A stretch of 45,830 nucleotides of DNA. Origin: Pleurotus djamor. Its lineage: Eukaryota; Basidiomycota; Agaricomycetes; Agaricales; Pleurotaceae. Under the pieces are notes generated by a model that searched no databases, was not told the DNA's origin, and was given only the letters and a program-made list of their open reading frames with translations. This document shows, piece by piece, positions 1-10,680 of this stretch. Made by a program: the position numbers and the translations under genes. The stretch is from NCBI GenBank assembly GCA_029747585.1, contig JAPEVF010000357.1, positions 1-45,830 on the forward strand, given 5' to 3'. Position 1 is the stretch's first letter; each line of letters begins with the position of its first letter.

Positions 1-775
1 CAGATGCTATGATGTCAAAAGTGACAATCATCAGCAGACACGTACAGGCACCAGGTCAATTCGAGAACAAGGGCTGTATGTACCTTTGGATGACCGATCA
101 TGCTAATTTTTTGAAAAGCAGTCCAAGAAGATTAACTAACATCACGCTATTTCCGAACCTCCGCGGATATAAGAACTTACTTCATGACTTTGATATTTGC
201 GGCATGTAACTTGTCAACGGCCCATTTCGGAGGAACGCCCACAGCGGAGACGAAGAGAGACGCCTTACTCCGAATGATAACATCGATTAACTCGGGGAGC
301 TGACCGTAAGTATAGTCGTACTGCACCGACGCCCGCAGCGATCAGAGGAACGTGGTCACGAGAGAAAAATGGGACGAACGTTGGTTGACCGGGCACTTCC
401 TCCAACCTGAGGGATAAGGAGATCAACTCCGAAAGGTGCGTTGTTGTCTTCAAGCTGAGACTTGAGCTCGTCGATGCTGCCTTGAAGGATCTTGGGGTTC
501 TGGCGAACGCCTCCGATCACCCCTATGCCTCCTAAAACGCTTTGAATGAAACTTGCGACGAAAAGCCCTCGGGGTCGGAGTGGCGCACCTGCGTTGGTAA
601 CAGCAGCAGCAAGTTCTGGGCCAGCAGCCGTATCCATGCCTAGACGGTGTATAGGAATTGGGCTGCTTCAAAATTTTCGCTGTAGGACAAGCGACTTACC
701 AGNCAGCATCACTGGATGTTGGATCCCAAACAATCTCGTCAGAGGGGTGGTAAATATCGCTTCAGAAGAAGGCAT
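1..775 (-). CDS. Nitronate monooxygenase (2-nitropropane dioxygenase), 5' part; runs off left edge
   Basis: FMN-dependent TIM-barrel enzyme that oxidises alkyl nitronates. Reading leftward the exons are 775-700, 639-589, 531-380, 320-181, a 19-nt exon at 102-84 and the start of another at 6-1. The start codon (775-773) gives MPSSEAIFTTPLTRLFGIQH, the usual family N-terminus, followed by the glycine-rich AAAVTNAGGIGVIGG segment, then FGVDLLIPQVGG, the LFVSAVGVPP strand and NMIGHPK. All five introns have GT and AG ends and keep one frame. One base of the first exon is an N (703). The 3' half, including the HTG-type FMN-binding region, lies outside the window. The assignment rests on family motifs remembered from nitronate monooxygenases; the organism's substrate is unknown. 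Confidence 0.88.
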
Positions 776-1483
776 GGTTGGGTCGATACTGGGGTGTGGG
801 GGAATGAAGATGGTATCCTTTCAAGCTCGTCTGATTACGGCGTTTTTAGGGTAGTCGGTCAGCCTGTGCCGTAAATGGAGATAGACAGATGAGACTTTTC
901 GGACTCAAGGTCAGGAAGGGGGAGCCTTGTAGGCGTTGATGGTATGGGTGATAGACATACCTCCATTAATCGAGTAGGGTACGTGGGGACAATCTAGAGG
1001 TGGGTTCAACTTATATCTGAAAACATGGAGGTACCAGAATCCTCCATCTGACGGGGACGGGCCGCTCGTGACAGCGGCTACAAAGGACTACCTGGCTAGA
1101 ACTGTTCTGATAGCCTAGTACAAGCAGTAGCAAAAGGAAGCTTACTGTTTCAAACTGTGGTATCGCCGAGTTGATGATTTCAAGCTTATGTGGCAGCTCG
1201 GAGTCGGTCGTAACTGTTCAACGTTCAACGTTCACTGATCACCAGCTTCAGTGGCGCGCAGAGCTATACAGCCATTCTTTGAAGGTTAAGCAGATTTGTA
1301 CTTTTAGAAGTCGTGAAGACAGTTTGGCTCAACAAAGGCTCAGCATGTGCGACTCGCGTTCCAAGTCTTGGTAGAGACAGGGGTGCCCCAACCGACGGAA
1401 ACAATGCGCCCACGTGATTTGGCGCGTGTAAGTTCGAACAGCGTTCCTTATTTGGCATCCCAACCTCTTCACGACCGTCCACC
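776..1483. other. Gene-free interval between divergent nitronate monooxygenase and formin-like genes
   Basis: This holds the promoters of both flanking, divergently transcribed genes. Short open frames here have no family resemblance and are not supported as genes. A 9-base unit (gttcaacgt) is repeated in tandem near 1216-1235. I see no clear TATA box or RNA gene. Confidence 0.5.
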
Positions 1484-3656
1484 ATGTTCAAAGGCATATT
1501 ACCCTCACACAAACGTGTTGCTTCGACAGAATTCACAATGGTGACTGGGCTGGGCGATTCGATGCCCAATGGCAAAGAAAATAAGCCACAGGGCAACTAT
1601 CTGGCACCATCGAAAGGACGACCTCCAATTGTTAGCGCGAAAAGCTATGGCCAGCCGGTAGAGAAGGAGAAGAAGAAGCGGCTGGAGAAGAAACAGACGA
1701 TGGTGGCGCCAGAGCAGCATCCAGCTGAGATGAACCAAGATTTTGACAAGCTACTGGTATGTTAGCATCGCAGTTGGTTCATCACTTGTTTTACAACCGT
1801 TCCCCTAGGATGACCTCCAAATCCCCTCCAACCTGCGACCGAAACTTATTGGAATGGATGCTACGGTCAAAGCAGCGATGCTCAAGTCATCTCATATTCT
1901 GAAGCCACCCCCGTCTGTGTCCCCTCCAATGACACCTCGGACTGCGACCTTGCGACGAACGAGGAGTATCGACTCCATCAGCTCTCCGAGACGACCAGAA
2001 TCGGCTATGGATACCGATGTCCTTCAACCTCCCAGACCCAACTTCGTATATGGTTCAGCTTACGCTGATCCTGGAAGCCCTCGTGGAAGTCACAGTCGGG
2101 GATCTTCCTTCGACCTGACTAAACACTTCTCCCGAAGTCAAGTCAATCTCGCAACCTCAAGCTCTCTAGACTTGAGCGGGCTAAGCTCCAAATCAGGGAA
2201 AGAGAAAGCTCCAAACAAAAACCTTACCCCTGGAAAATTCTTCAACATCCTCTCCGGAACCTCGAGCACTCAAATCGAAGTGGAGACCATTAAGAAATTG
2301 TGTCTCTTACTTCGAAACGAGTCGGCAGCGTGAGTCCCTCTTTGCCGGCGATTAATCTGTCCTCACCGTCATCTGCCGTTAGTTGGTCGCAAGAGTTTCT
2401 TAGCCTTGGCGGGTATAACGCACTTCTTACTAGACTGAATGAAATCCTTGAGGTTGAATGGCGGTATGTCTTTATCCGGATTTGGTAAATGCCGCGCCCT
2501 CACGATGCTCACTCTATTCATAGCGAAGAGCAACATGACGACAAAGCTCTTCACGAACTTTTGCGCTGCTTGAAGGCGCTTTCCACATCTTCCATCGGAT
2601 GTTTTGCTCTCCGAAGCTCTTGCCCGACCCCCTTCGTCCAATTAATGTCGCTACTCTATTCAGACAAGAAGCCAGGCGACGTCGCTACCCGCCAACTTAT
2701 GGTCGACCTCCTTCTCATTTTATTTGACCTCTATCCACCTAGCTCGCTGCCGGCCATGTCAGGTGCTCCCCGGCGAGAGGCATGGGACTCAACAGCAGAC
2801 CTCGCTCAGTCAAACGTGATAACCCTGCCTGCACCTCACCGCAACATCTTCTCCTTGATTCGGGCTTTACTCTTAACGCCTGCTCCTCCACCGTCCGAGT
2901 CGCCTGCGTCCCCCATTTCTCCTCATGCCTTCATAGAAAACCTTCATAAACCCCGAATTTACAAGACGTATCTCCTTGAGCTTAGTGCCGTCTGCCGAGA
3001 CTACTTCTGGGTATTCTGCCATCCCAATAACACCATCTGGATCCTCCATGAAGTCGACGAGGGTAAAGTAGAGAAACCTCGAGCACCTGGCGGTATGACC
3101 GGCGGTGTTGAATTTGAAGCAATGGGCTATTTCGTGAGTGTTTTGATGATGGTTAGCTTACGCTAGACGTCTCATTCAACTTTGGCATCTATAGACGACT
3201 CATCTGCGGCTCATTAATGCACTGTCAAAATGTGTAGAAGACCTTAATCTTCCTAAAGACCACGAACACTCTGCTTATCGTTTCCACATGGATATGTTCC
3301 TGTCTGGGATCGAGCGTATCATTGCCGTGAGTATATCGAACGTCCTGCCTGTAAACAACTATAAACTCATGCTTCGTCGACGCTAGATCTCTCGCAAGGC
3401 ATCATCGGTGTATTACCCTAACCTTCACCTAGAGCTGTCGAGGTACATTGCCTTCGTTGGACGCTCTGGATTCGAGATTCCATGGACCATATCAAGGCTT
3501 ATCGGACTTCCCCCTGCTTCTTTGTGCAAAAATCCGACTGTTGCTGCACGAAGCAGCGGGAGCTCGTCAGGTCGCAGCACCCCTCAGTCTTCGAAGCGAT
3601 CCACCCCTCCCATGCCCGGATCGCCTAGCCGAAGACAACATGAGAAGAGCGACTGA
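1484..3656 (+). CDS. Formin-type GBD/FH3 domain protein lacking FH2
   Basis: Six exons (1484-1756, 1809-2329, 2383-2463, 2524-3133, 3195-3326, 3387-3656) sum to 1887 nt, encoding 628 residues. After a Lys-rich N-terminal stretch the protein enters a diaphanous-type GTPase-binding domain (DDLQIPSNLRPKLIGMD), a Ser/Pro-rich linker, then armadillo-like FH3 helices (FLSLGGYNALLTRLNEILEV, LHELLRCLKALSTSSIGC, RQLMVDLLLILFDLYP). It ends in a Ser/Pro-rich tail with no FH1 or FH2, so it should not nucleate actin; in formins this half binds Rho GTPases and autoinhibits or localises the protein. I chose the first ATG (MFKGILPSHKR) because I recall a similar opening in related fungal proteins; a second ATG at 1538 is possible. 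Function as a Rho effector or scaffold is inferred. Confidence 0.82.
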
Positions 3657-4298
3657 ACGGGACGAGACGCTTGATATGAATATTGCTTTGTGGTGGTCTA
3701 AGTTGCGGATTTACCGAGTGCTCTGCTACTCTATGCTTTGAACGATTTGATTTTTTCTCTTTCTCATTATATATTCCTCCTAACTGCTATGCACCAATGA
3801 TCTCTTGTTCTACGCTGAGCGTGTACAATACATACCACTTATGACCTGTACAGAATATAACGAAATAACGTGTAGTTCTTGTGAGCTTGAGTACATAACT
3901 TACTGACATCGAGAACGTGTTCATGGGCGCCAAAATATTTGCTTCCAAGTTTGTCCCAAGTTGAACCGTTCCGACACTTGGAAGCTGGAGCCAAATGTTC
4001 ATGGGAAAACACCACGGTTCCATCGCGCAAGACGGTTAAACTCCCGTCTGCTACCTCTCACTGGAACGGCCACGTCGCAGTACCTCTCTCAACTTCTCCC
4101 TCTTCATGACTGTACATGCTCCATCAGCAGCCCAACGATTCTTGAAGCACAGAGCTAACCTTGATAGAGTCGATCGCACCCCGTCTTCGGTACGAGAGAA
4201 GCACAATCATCTCAAGGGCTTATACTGATAAAAATTTGAAGAAACCGTTCGCAGTCGTCATCATCGCCATCATCAAGATCGAGTAGTGCCACTGAGAC
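3657..4298. other. Gene-free interval; possible decayed minus-strand ORF
   Basis: This is the 3' end of the formin-like gene and the promoter of the hemopexin-like gene. On the minus strand (about 4115 down to 3840) there is one long open frame, broken only by a TGA at about 4062-4064, with coding-like composition (for example DGTVVFSHEHLAPASKC and WDKLGSKYFGAHEHVLDV). I do not recognise it; it could be a pseudogene or chance. Confidence 0.35.
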
Positions 4299-5083
4299 AT
4301 GGCGGAACCCTCGGAAACCATAGATACCTCAAGTAAGTGGGTCGTAGACTTTCAATAAGTACTGATCTAATCTTGTTTTGTATTTTTGTAGTTCTTCGTA
4401 AACGTAAATTCAATCCCTTGCGAGCGTCTTTCGTTGCACCAGATCAACAGAATGAAGCATACTTCTTCCTGGATGATCGCTTCGTGTGCATCACTGTTGC
4501 CCCACGGACTGGCCACGATGAAATCGTCCATGGACCCTCAACAATTCTGGGGAGCTGGGAAACCCTGAATCAAGTCGGTTTTAGTCACGGGGTCACTGTA
4601 GCGCTCCCGTCTCCAAACGATCCCCATGACATCTATTTCTTCCAGCACGAACAATGCGCCCTGCTGAAAGTCAACACAATCACCCACCGCGGATACATCA
4701 TGAAAGGACCACATCCTGCTACCGAAAGTTGGCCATCATTGAAGACTTTGGGCTGGGCTTCTATCGATTCAGCGTGTACTGGTCCTCGAGCCAGCGATGA
4801 AGTGTACTTCTTCAAAGGCACAGAGTGTGCTGTCACAAGAGCTAGCGATGGAACCGTCATTCGCGGCCCGTTCAAGATTACAGATAGATGGAAGGGGATT
4901 GGTTTCAATCATGTTGACTCCGTCCTCCCGTATCACACCAACCGCAGTCAAGTATTTCTATTCAATGAGCTCAAGTACGCTTTGGTCGATCTCCTCAACG
5001 GACGGGTCATATACGGACCTCGGGAAGTGACTGATGATTGGGAGTCGCTCCGTCACTCCGGTTTCTTCGTCCCTTGTGCGTAG
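4299..5083 (+). CDS. Hemopexin-like four-repeat protein (plant PA2-albumin type)
   Basis: Two exons (4299-4332 and 4392-5083) give 726 nt, 241 residues. The first exon encodes only MAEPSETIDTS. The rest shows four hemopexin-like repeats of about 50-60 residues, each starting with an acidic or polar turn plus an aromatic strand (NEAYFFLDDRFVCI, HDIYFFQHEQCALL, DEVYFFKGTECAV, SQVFLFNELKYALV) and ending with a GP...W..L/I...GF segment. That pattern matches a four-bladed propeller such as pea albumin 2, known to bind haem and polyamines. No signal peptide or membrane segment is visible, so it is probably cytosolic. It is convergent with the downstream SDR gene, 90 bp away. The ligand is unknown. 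Confidence 0.8.
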
Positions 5084-5173
5084 TATGCACCTCAGTTCAC
5101 TTGGTTCGCCGTGTTGAGAAAAGAGCACATTAATCGTTGACGTATGCAGATCCGGGCTCGATCGTGGAACGAT

Positions 5174-6518
5174 CTAGGTACAATCCTCTACTCGATGACC
5201 TTGCTGTATCCACTCCGTTTCCATGCCAATCAACTGGTCAATAGAGTCTGCAAAGGTCTCTTCTGCAGTCTTGAAGTCATCTGGTCCCATACCCAATACA
5301 TCTGCAATTCTGTCAAAGTTCACCGCGGCACGCTCCTTCTTGTACTGCGGTACAGGCACCTTGGTCCACCGGGTCGCTAGCATTGGTCTATTCTCTTTGA
5401 TGGACTCGAAGATCGTATCAAAGCGTAGAGGGTGTGGCGAGGACATCAAAATCCGCTTTCGTCCGACAATGAATGCCGGCGGCGACTTAAGGGCCAGACA
5501 ATGTGCGCGGGCCACGTCTCTGACATCCACATAGTCCTCGGATGCGGGATAGGCCCCCCTGGAGAACAACAAACGATATACAAGGACATTCGTTGATAAT
5601 TCGCCGAAATCACCAACCGGAGGCCGGTGCGTACTTGCAAGGGGTCCATACATGATTGACGGATTAACTTGTGTTCATAATGGAATTATGATGTCAGCTA
5701 GATCTATCTCAAAAACACCACGCACTCGTTGTGATATCCATGTGGGGATGAGTATCGGCGAACTCCCAGACCATCTTTTCAGCAAGAGTCTTTCCAGCAA
5801 TGAAGACGGTCATCGGCTTGTCGCTGGCCAAAGCCATGTCCATGGTCGTCGTGTTCCAGGCTGCAATAACCAATATAACAAGCATTACTTCCTCCCCTTG
5901 GATGATTGACGACATCACAACCTTACCTTGAACAAACACCTTACCAGAGTCGCTGGTAGCTGCGACCAATGCGCTTGTCACGATTACTCTCTCGACACCA
6001 GCTTTCTCTGCCTGCTGGAGGATGTTCATCGTTCCCTGAATTGTGTTCTTGGAGGACAGTTTAACACCGTTCATTCAGTTCAGGTTGACGTTCCTCACCC
6101 TTAAGGCTTGTCTTGCCATTTGCCTACCAACCTGAGGTGCGGCAGTGTGGATAACAGCATCAACACCTACGAAAATCTGAGGGAACTGCTCGTTGGCCAG
6201 ATCCATTATTCGGACGATCTCCAGGCGATCATCAGTGACGTATTGGGCGTACGCATCGAGGAGTCTAGGAATCTTCGCGTTTCGACACGCCCTGTCATGT
6301 GCATGAGTGGGTCAGTGACGCGATGTCAAATTGTCGAGTTGTTCGAAAAACGCACGCTCGAACCAGGTAACCTTCCTCCAAGAGCATTGTTACGACATGC
6401 GAGCCCAGGTAGCCAGTCGAACCGGTTACCTGGCACAACTAGACTTGTAGCTGCTTTCTTGGCTCCGGAATCTCCGTGTACGCACCAGTATCCTCGTCTT
6501 CGAGTTCTCAGGCTGCAT
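5174..6518 (-). CDS. Extended SDR, dihydroflavonol/cinnamoyl-CoA reductase-like, with altered active site
   Basis: NAD(P)-dependent Rossmann-fold reductase or epimerase. Six exons (6518-6486, 6429-6356, 6291-6099, 6047-5927, 5860-5726, 5667-5174) total 1050 nt, 349 residues. The start gives MQPENSKTRIL joined to VTGSTGYLGSHVV, the nucleotide-binding TGxxGxxG motif; then DAVIHTAAP, QGTMNILQQAEKAGVERVIV, and NPSIMYGP, all at the expected spacing for this family. The usual catalytic YxxxK is FIAGK here: the Tyr codon is TTC (Phe), while the Lys and the following TLAEK are kept. That change would normally cripple hydride-transfer chemistry, so the enzyme may be inactive or altered. The substrate is unknown. 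Confidence 0.85.
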
Positions 6519-6723
6519 AATAGCTACGATTAGATCGGTGACGAACCGAACACACTGCCATCCGATTTTATGTTCATGGTACCCCAGGCTCCGGTTACTC
6601 ATGTACGCGAAATGCTTGAACAATATCGTTTGTAACCTAAACTGAGTTTGTCTGTTAGTAAGGATAGCAGATAGCACTTTAGCTTGATTGGATATGGATC
6701 CAAAGTGGCAACTGTTGAGTACA

Positions 6724-6794
6724 GCGTGGATGGTGTAGCGGTAACATTGGGTCTTCCCATGGCCTAGCTCCGGGTTCGACTCCCGGTTCACGCA
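6724..6794 (+). tRNA. tRNA-Gly (anticodon CCC)
   Basis: A complete cloverleaf can be drawn: a 7-bp acceptor stem (GCGTGGA with TTCACGC, one G-T pair), a 4-bp D stem (GTGT/ACAT), a 5-bp anticodon stem around loop TTCCCAT giving anticodon CCC, and a perfect 5-bp T stem (CCGGG/CCCGG) around TTCGACT. There is no intron. A T-rich tract with TTTT runs begins about 18 bp downstream and fits a Pol III terminator. The gene sits alone between the SDR and GMC genes; the rest of 6519-6923 shows nothing else. Confidence 0.93.
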
Positions 6795-6923
6795 GTCGTA
6801 CTCTTCGATTTTAATTTTATTGTAAATCAGCCCAAAAACATTCGCGCGAGCTGGGTGGGGCAACCCGATGTCACATCAATCTTAATTTAAAGTACAATCG
6901 TAGGCGTTAGTATGGACTTGTAA

Positions 6924-9720
6924 TTACGCTCGTAAATCCTCTTTCATGTCATCCGCCAACTTCTCAGCCATTGCAAGACAGGCAGCAGCCTACAACCATC
7001 CGAGATTCATTGATCAGTCACATCACCCCAGACCATTACGAAGAATCTCTTACCGTGTGTCCCGACGCGACGTACGAAAACGCCGACGCATCACAAACCC
7101 TCAAACCCTCAACTCCATAGACCCTCAGCTTACCATCAACAACCCCTCCATCCTCCCTCTTCGCCATCCGACAGGAACAGGCAGGGTGATATACCGTCTC
7201 CACCCGTTGTCTGATGATGTTGGCCAGTTCCTCATCGGTTTTCTCAAACAAACGTTGATCCAAATCTTCTCGCTTCTCCGTGTGGTCAAGATGGGCAGAC
7301 ATAGGTTGGGTCCGTGCTATTTGCATGCACAGACGCACTCCACGAACCATTTTGCCAATATCAGCAGCCGTTTGGAGATAGCTAGAGAACGCAACGATGT
7401 CAACTATTGGCCAAGAGATTCGTGTTCTGAAAGTATTTACTTCGGATTGACGCTTGGGTTTTGGAAGGGATCGCTCGAAAGTAACCTCACTTCACCAGTA
7501 CTTGTGGGCCTATTATACCAGTGGTTGTCAACAATGGCGAATGGTAGGTCGACAAGGATGGATTCTCACCTGACAAGGTAGACGTGCAAAGCGTAGGTAT
7601 CGACGTCGAAGCCAATCAAACCATGCTTTCTCCAACCGATAGGCGTACAGAAGAGCTCCAAATCAGGGCTTTCTTTGTCGGCTGTGCTGTCTTCCAGCAC
7701 TTCAGGATACCTCTCCTTCGGGAATAATACAGGGTCGTCGGTACGAACGAACGCAGCAGATTCACCCATCTGTGATCACATCACCATTAAGTACATCGTT
7801 AGCCACTAAGTCCCCTTGCCCATCAACAAAGAAAGCACCGAAACTCACATTATTACACAATGGACCTGTGTGGTAAATTTTGTACTCGAAAACAGCTTTG
7901 AAGAATTTGTACTTGTGCCAGAGTTTCTCCCGTTTCAAGAATCCCAATGATAAACCCGTGGTCTCTTTGTATGCCAAATTGAAGATAGGATGATCGACCA
8001 AGTTGGACCCCACGCCAGGCAGATCAACAACCGTGGGGATGCCGTGGGCAGAAAGGTGTTGCGAGGGCCCAATACCAGAGAGCATCAAAACCTAGTTAGA
8101 GCTTTTAGGAGAGTATTGACACGGTCACCGAGCGATACCTACGTGAGGACTGTGAACAGCGCCAGCACTGAAGGATAATAGTTTGGGACGTCAGCATAGC
8201 ATCTATGGAAGTGCAAATAAAGACTAACGAAACAACAACCTCCTTCTTAGCGAGCGCTATATACTTCTTCGGATTGGGTTTGCCTTGGTCCTTAGAAGAA
8301 GCAAACTCAACTCCAATTGCTCGAGGAATGTACTCCGAAGCGCCAGACGACGGCCCAGAGAACAAAACGCGCGTGGTATGGGCAAAAATCGCGACTGTGA
8401 GGTTTGGACGAGCTAAAACGTCATCCGTGAGGTAGGCTGATTCCGAAGAAACGCGTTCTCCAATGGAATCAATATAGGTCACTAGTTGGGGAAAAATCCT
8501 TAGAGTCAACCACATAAAGCTAGTAGATATGCACGCACTGATCTGTAAGAGGAGAGAACTTAGTGGATGTGGATGACGAGAAACACAACGAATGGACGTA
8601 CTCGAGAAACGCCCATAGTCCCATTGGGACCGTTGAAAGACGGTGTGTACTTGATGCCGAGGTTGACGCACGCCTGTATGAAAGACTTGGACGCATCCGT
8701 CACGAAATTGTAGAAGCCGACGCGGACAGGCCCATCCTTCCCTATCTCGACCTCCGCCGCCGCCGAACGCGCGGCATGCGTTTCGGGAAGGGCCGTGTAA
8801 GGGGAGAAAGTAGGGTGTGGTACGTATTGCTCGAATTTACGGAAGTACCTAAGATGGCGAGAGGTTAGCGTCAAGAGTCAGGTAAGTCTCTCATGGATCA
8901 CCCACTTGGCAAAGTTTTGGAACGACCACGACTCGTCGCCTATGGTCTCGGCCCACTGGTTGAAATCACCTGGTGAACCATATTGGGCCCTGAGAAATGC
9001 CCAAGGTTAAAGTTCAGACAACATAGAGACGCGCGTTTTCTCATACATTTGTGCATTGATAGAGGAGCCTGGTCATGCTTGTGAGCAACGAGAAGTAAAT
9101 GGTTGAGAATCGATGTGTACGCACAGCCACCAAGCATTCGGGCTGAGGTTCGCGTGCAGACCTTGAGTAAGTTGAATATAGGAAAAACGCGGAATAAGGA
9201 CAGACCTCTGGGCCAGTACTTGGTTCCACCGTTTGCATATACTTGAGGGGTGGTGTAGAGGTCGAAGTCATGTTTCGTATGGAATAATCGTCCAAAGCCC
9301 GAGGGAACTCGAGAAAACGCAAGAACTTTGCCACTGCGAAACTCAACAATGAATTAGCGCAAAAATATACATCTGAACTCACCTCCCGCCAGACTCTAAC
9401 AGCAAAACCTTGATATTCGGATCCTCACTCAGTCTTGCAGCGAGAACACACCCTGATGTACCTCCACCAACGATAATAACGTCATACTCTGACTCGAGCT
9501 GGCTGAGGTCACTGATGTACTGCTTGAATTTCTTTGATTTGGAGGACACCTTTGGCTTAGGAGCGACAAAGAGTCGGTGAAGGACGATCAAGAGAGCAGC
9601 TAGGCCGGCGGACCCTGCCAGAAGCCTTGTTCGGTTGCCTGCATCCGAACGAGAGAACGAACTCAGCACGGCTAAAACCCCCGTCGTGGAGACGGTTTTC
9701 GTGACCCAATCGTCTGCCAT
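6924..9720 (-). CDS. GMC oxidoreductase (choline dehydrogenase/glucose oxidase-like), membrane-anchored, 14 exons
   Basis: FAD-dependent alcohol oxidase/dehydrogenase family. Fourteen exons sum to 2016 nt, 671 residues, and the frame closes only if a 4-nt exon (8542-8539) is included. An N-terminal hydrophobic segment ([19 protein letters not shown], about residues 34-52) suggests a membrane anchor. The ADP-binding motif [20 protein letters not shown] and the GMC signature WPRARMLGGCSSINAQM follow, with [17 protein letters not shown] in mid-protein. Near the C-terminus lie YHPACSCRM, which carries the catalytic His, and [17 protein letters not shown], where a second His sits at the usual Asn/His position. 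Several exons are only 18-25 nt. The substrate cannot be told from sequence. Confidence 0.9.
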
Positions 9721-10680
9721 GCTGAATTTGGCGTTCGTGATGAGTTAGGGAGTGGGAGGAGGGTGTGAGGAGGGGCGCACTGGACTCGATCTGGATTTTA
9801 AGGGAATGTGGGGGGAAGGGGCCAAGCTTGTAAGCTTGTGATACCCGAACCACAGTTCAGGGAATATGTTTCCCAAGGGCGCCCATCTGCTCATCTTGTG
9901 ATCATCCCGACGGAACCAAACTCTCGATATCGGGTTGCCAAAAACCCTAAATGCAAGGTAACTGCAGGGGTGACTCGTGACGCGTGACCTGTTGACCCAA
10001 CGATTGCAAATTGCAGAAAGCGACCATCCAGGCTTAGTTTAGCAACTATATGGCTTCCAATGGCAAACTGCGACTCAACTACAAGTCCATCGCTAGGCCT
10101 TTTTGAGGGTTCTGTTCGGCGGTGCATAGATCGTCGAACGGTACTGCCATAGGAGGAAAGTTTGTGTGAGTCCCTGCGATTCGCCGTCCTTTGGAAATGG
10201 AAATGCTAAATTGTAAACCTGCTTCATATCTTTCGCTCTGCGACGCCACACGGTTCGCTAGAAAAGCATCGTCGCAAACGCATCGCAGTCACAAAACCGT
10301 AAACGCCCTTCAAGACCTCCTCCGCCTAGGCTTCTTGATGCGACGATGTCGCCGAGGCCGAGGGCCCTCGCCTCTTCCCTCGCGGGTTCTCGGGCTCAAG
10401 ATTACAGGTTCTTCCATATGGTGATTTTCGGCGCGATGGGTGTCCGGGTTGAAGCAGACGAAAAAGCACTTGCTCGCCCACAAGGCATCTAGCTCCTTAC
10501 GTCACGCCGTGACACCTTCTTTGTCTTCCTGGCGTATCCGCGTCGAGATAAATTTGGCCGATGTAAACTAAATGTGCACAGTTAGGAGAGCAGGGAATGT
10601 TCTCGAGAGATACGGATACGTATCCTTGCTGTAAGTACGATTCAATACTTCTTAGTACGTGTGTGTATTGATACTGCTCT
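9721..10680. other. Gene-free interval with a decayed DUF427 fragment
   Basis: This contains the promoter side of the GMC gene (minus) and the 3' flank of an unassigned minus-strand gene. Apart from the DUF427 exon fragment at 10105-10208 (separate entry) I see only short open frames, with a GC-rich stretch near 10320-10400. No RNA gene is seen. Confidence 0.5.
10105..10208 (+). pseudogene. Decayed fragment of DUF427-protein exon 1 and intron 1
   Basis: The sequence around 10105-10208 aligns with 14805-14895, the end of exon 1 and the first intron of the intact DUF427 gene. Shared blocks include tctgttcggcggtgc, atcgtcga, aagtttgtgtgagtcc and gtcctttg-aaatg-, in the same order and spacing. 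In the copy the frame is interrupted by a TAG in place of the Tyr codon of GGAYIVD. No downstream exons are present. It is a truncated duplicate, in the same orientation as the intact gene. Confidence 0.8.

Noticed and set aside
6426..6863. Long minus-strand open frame across the SDR start and the tRNA
   Set aside because: It overlaps a complete tRNA-Gly on the other strand and the first exons of the SDR gene in another frame; no family resemblance.
7036..7581. Plus-strand open frame of about 210 codons at 6946-7581
   Set aside because: It is antisense to the last GMC exons, which carry the conserved catalytic His motif.
9891..10127. Minus-strand open frame near 10 kb
   Set aside because: It is antisense to the decayed DUF427 fragment and has no recognisable motif.
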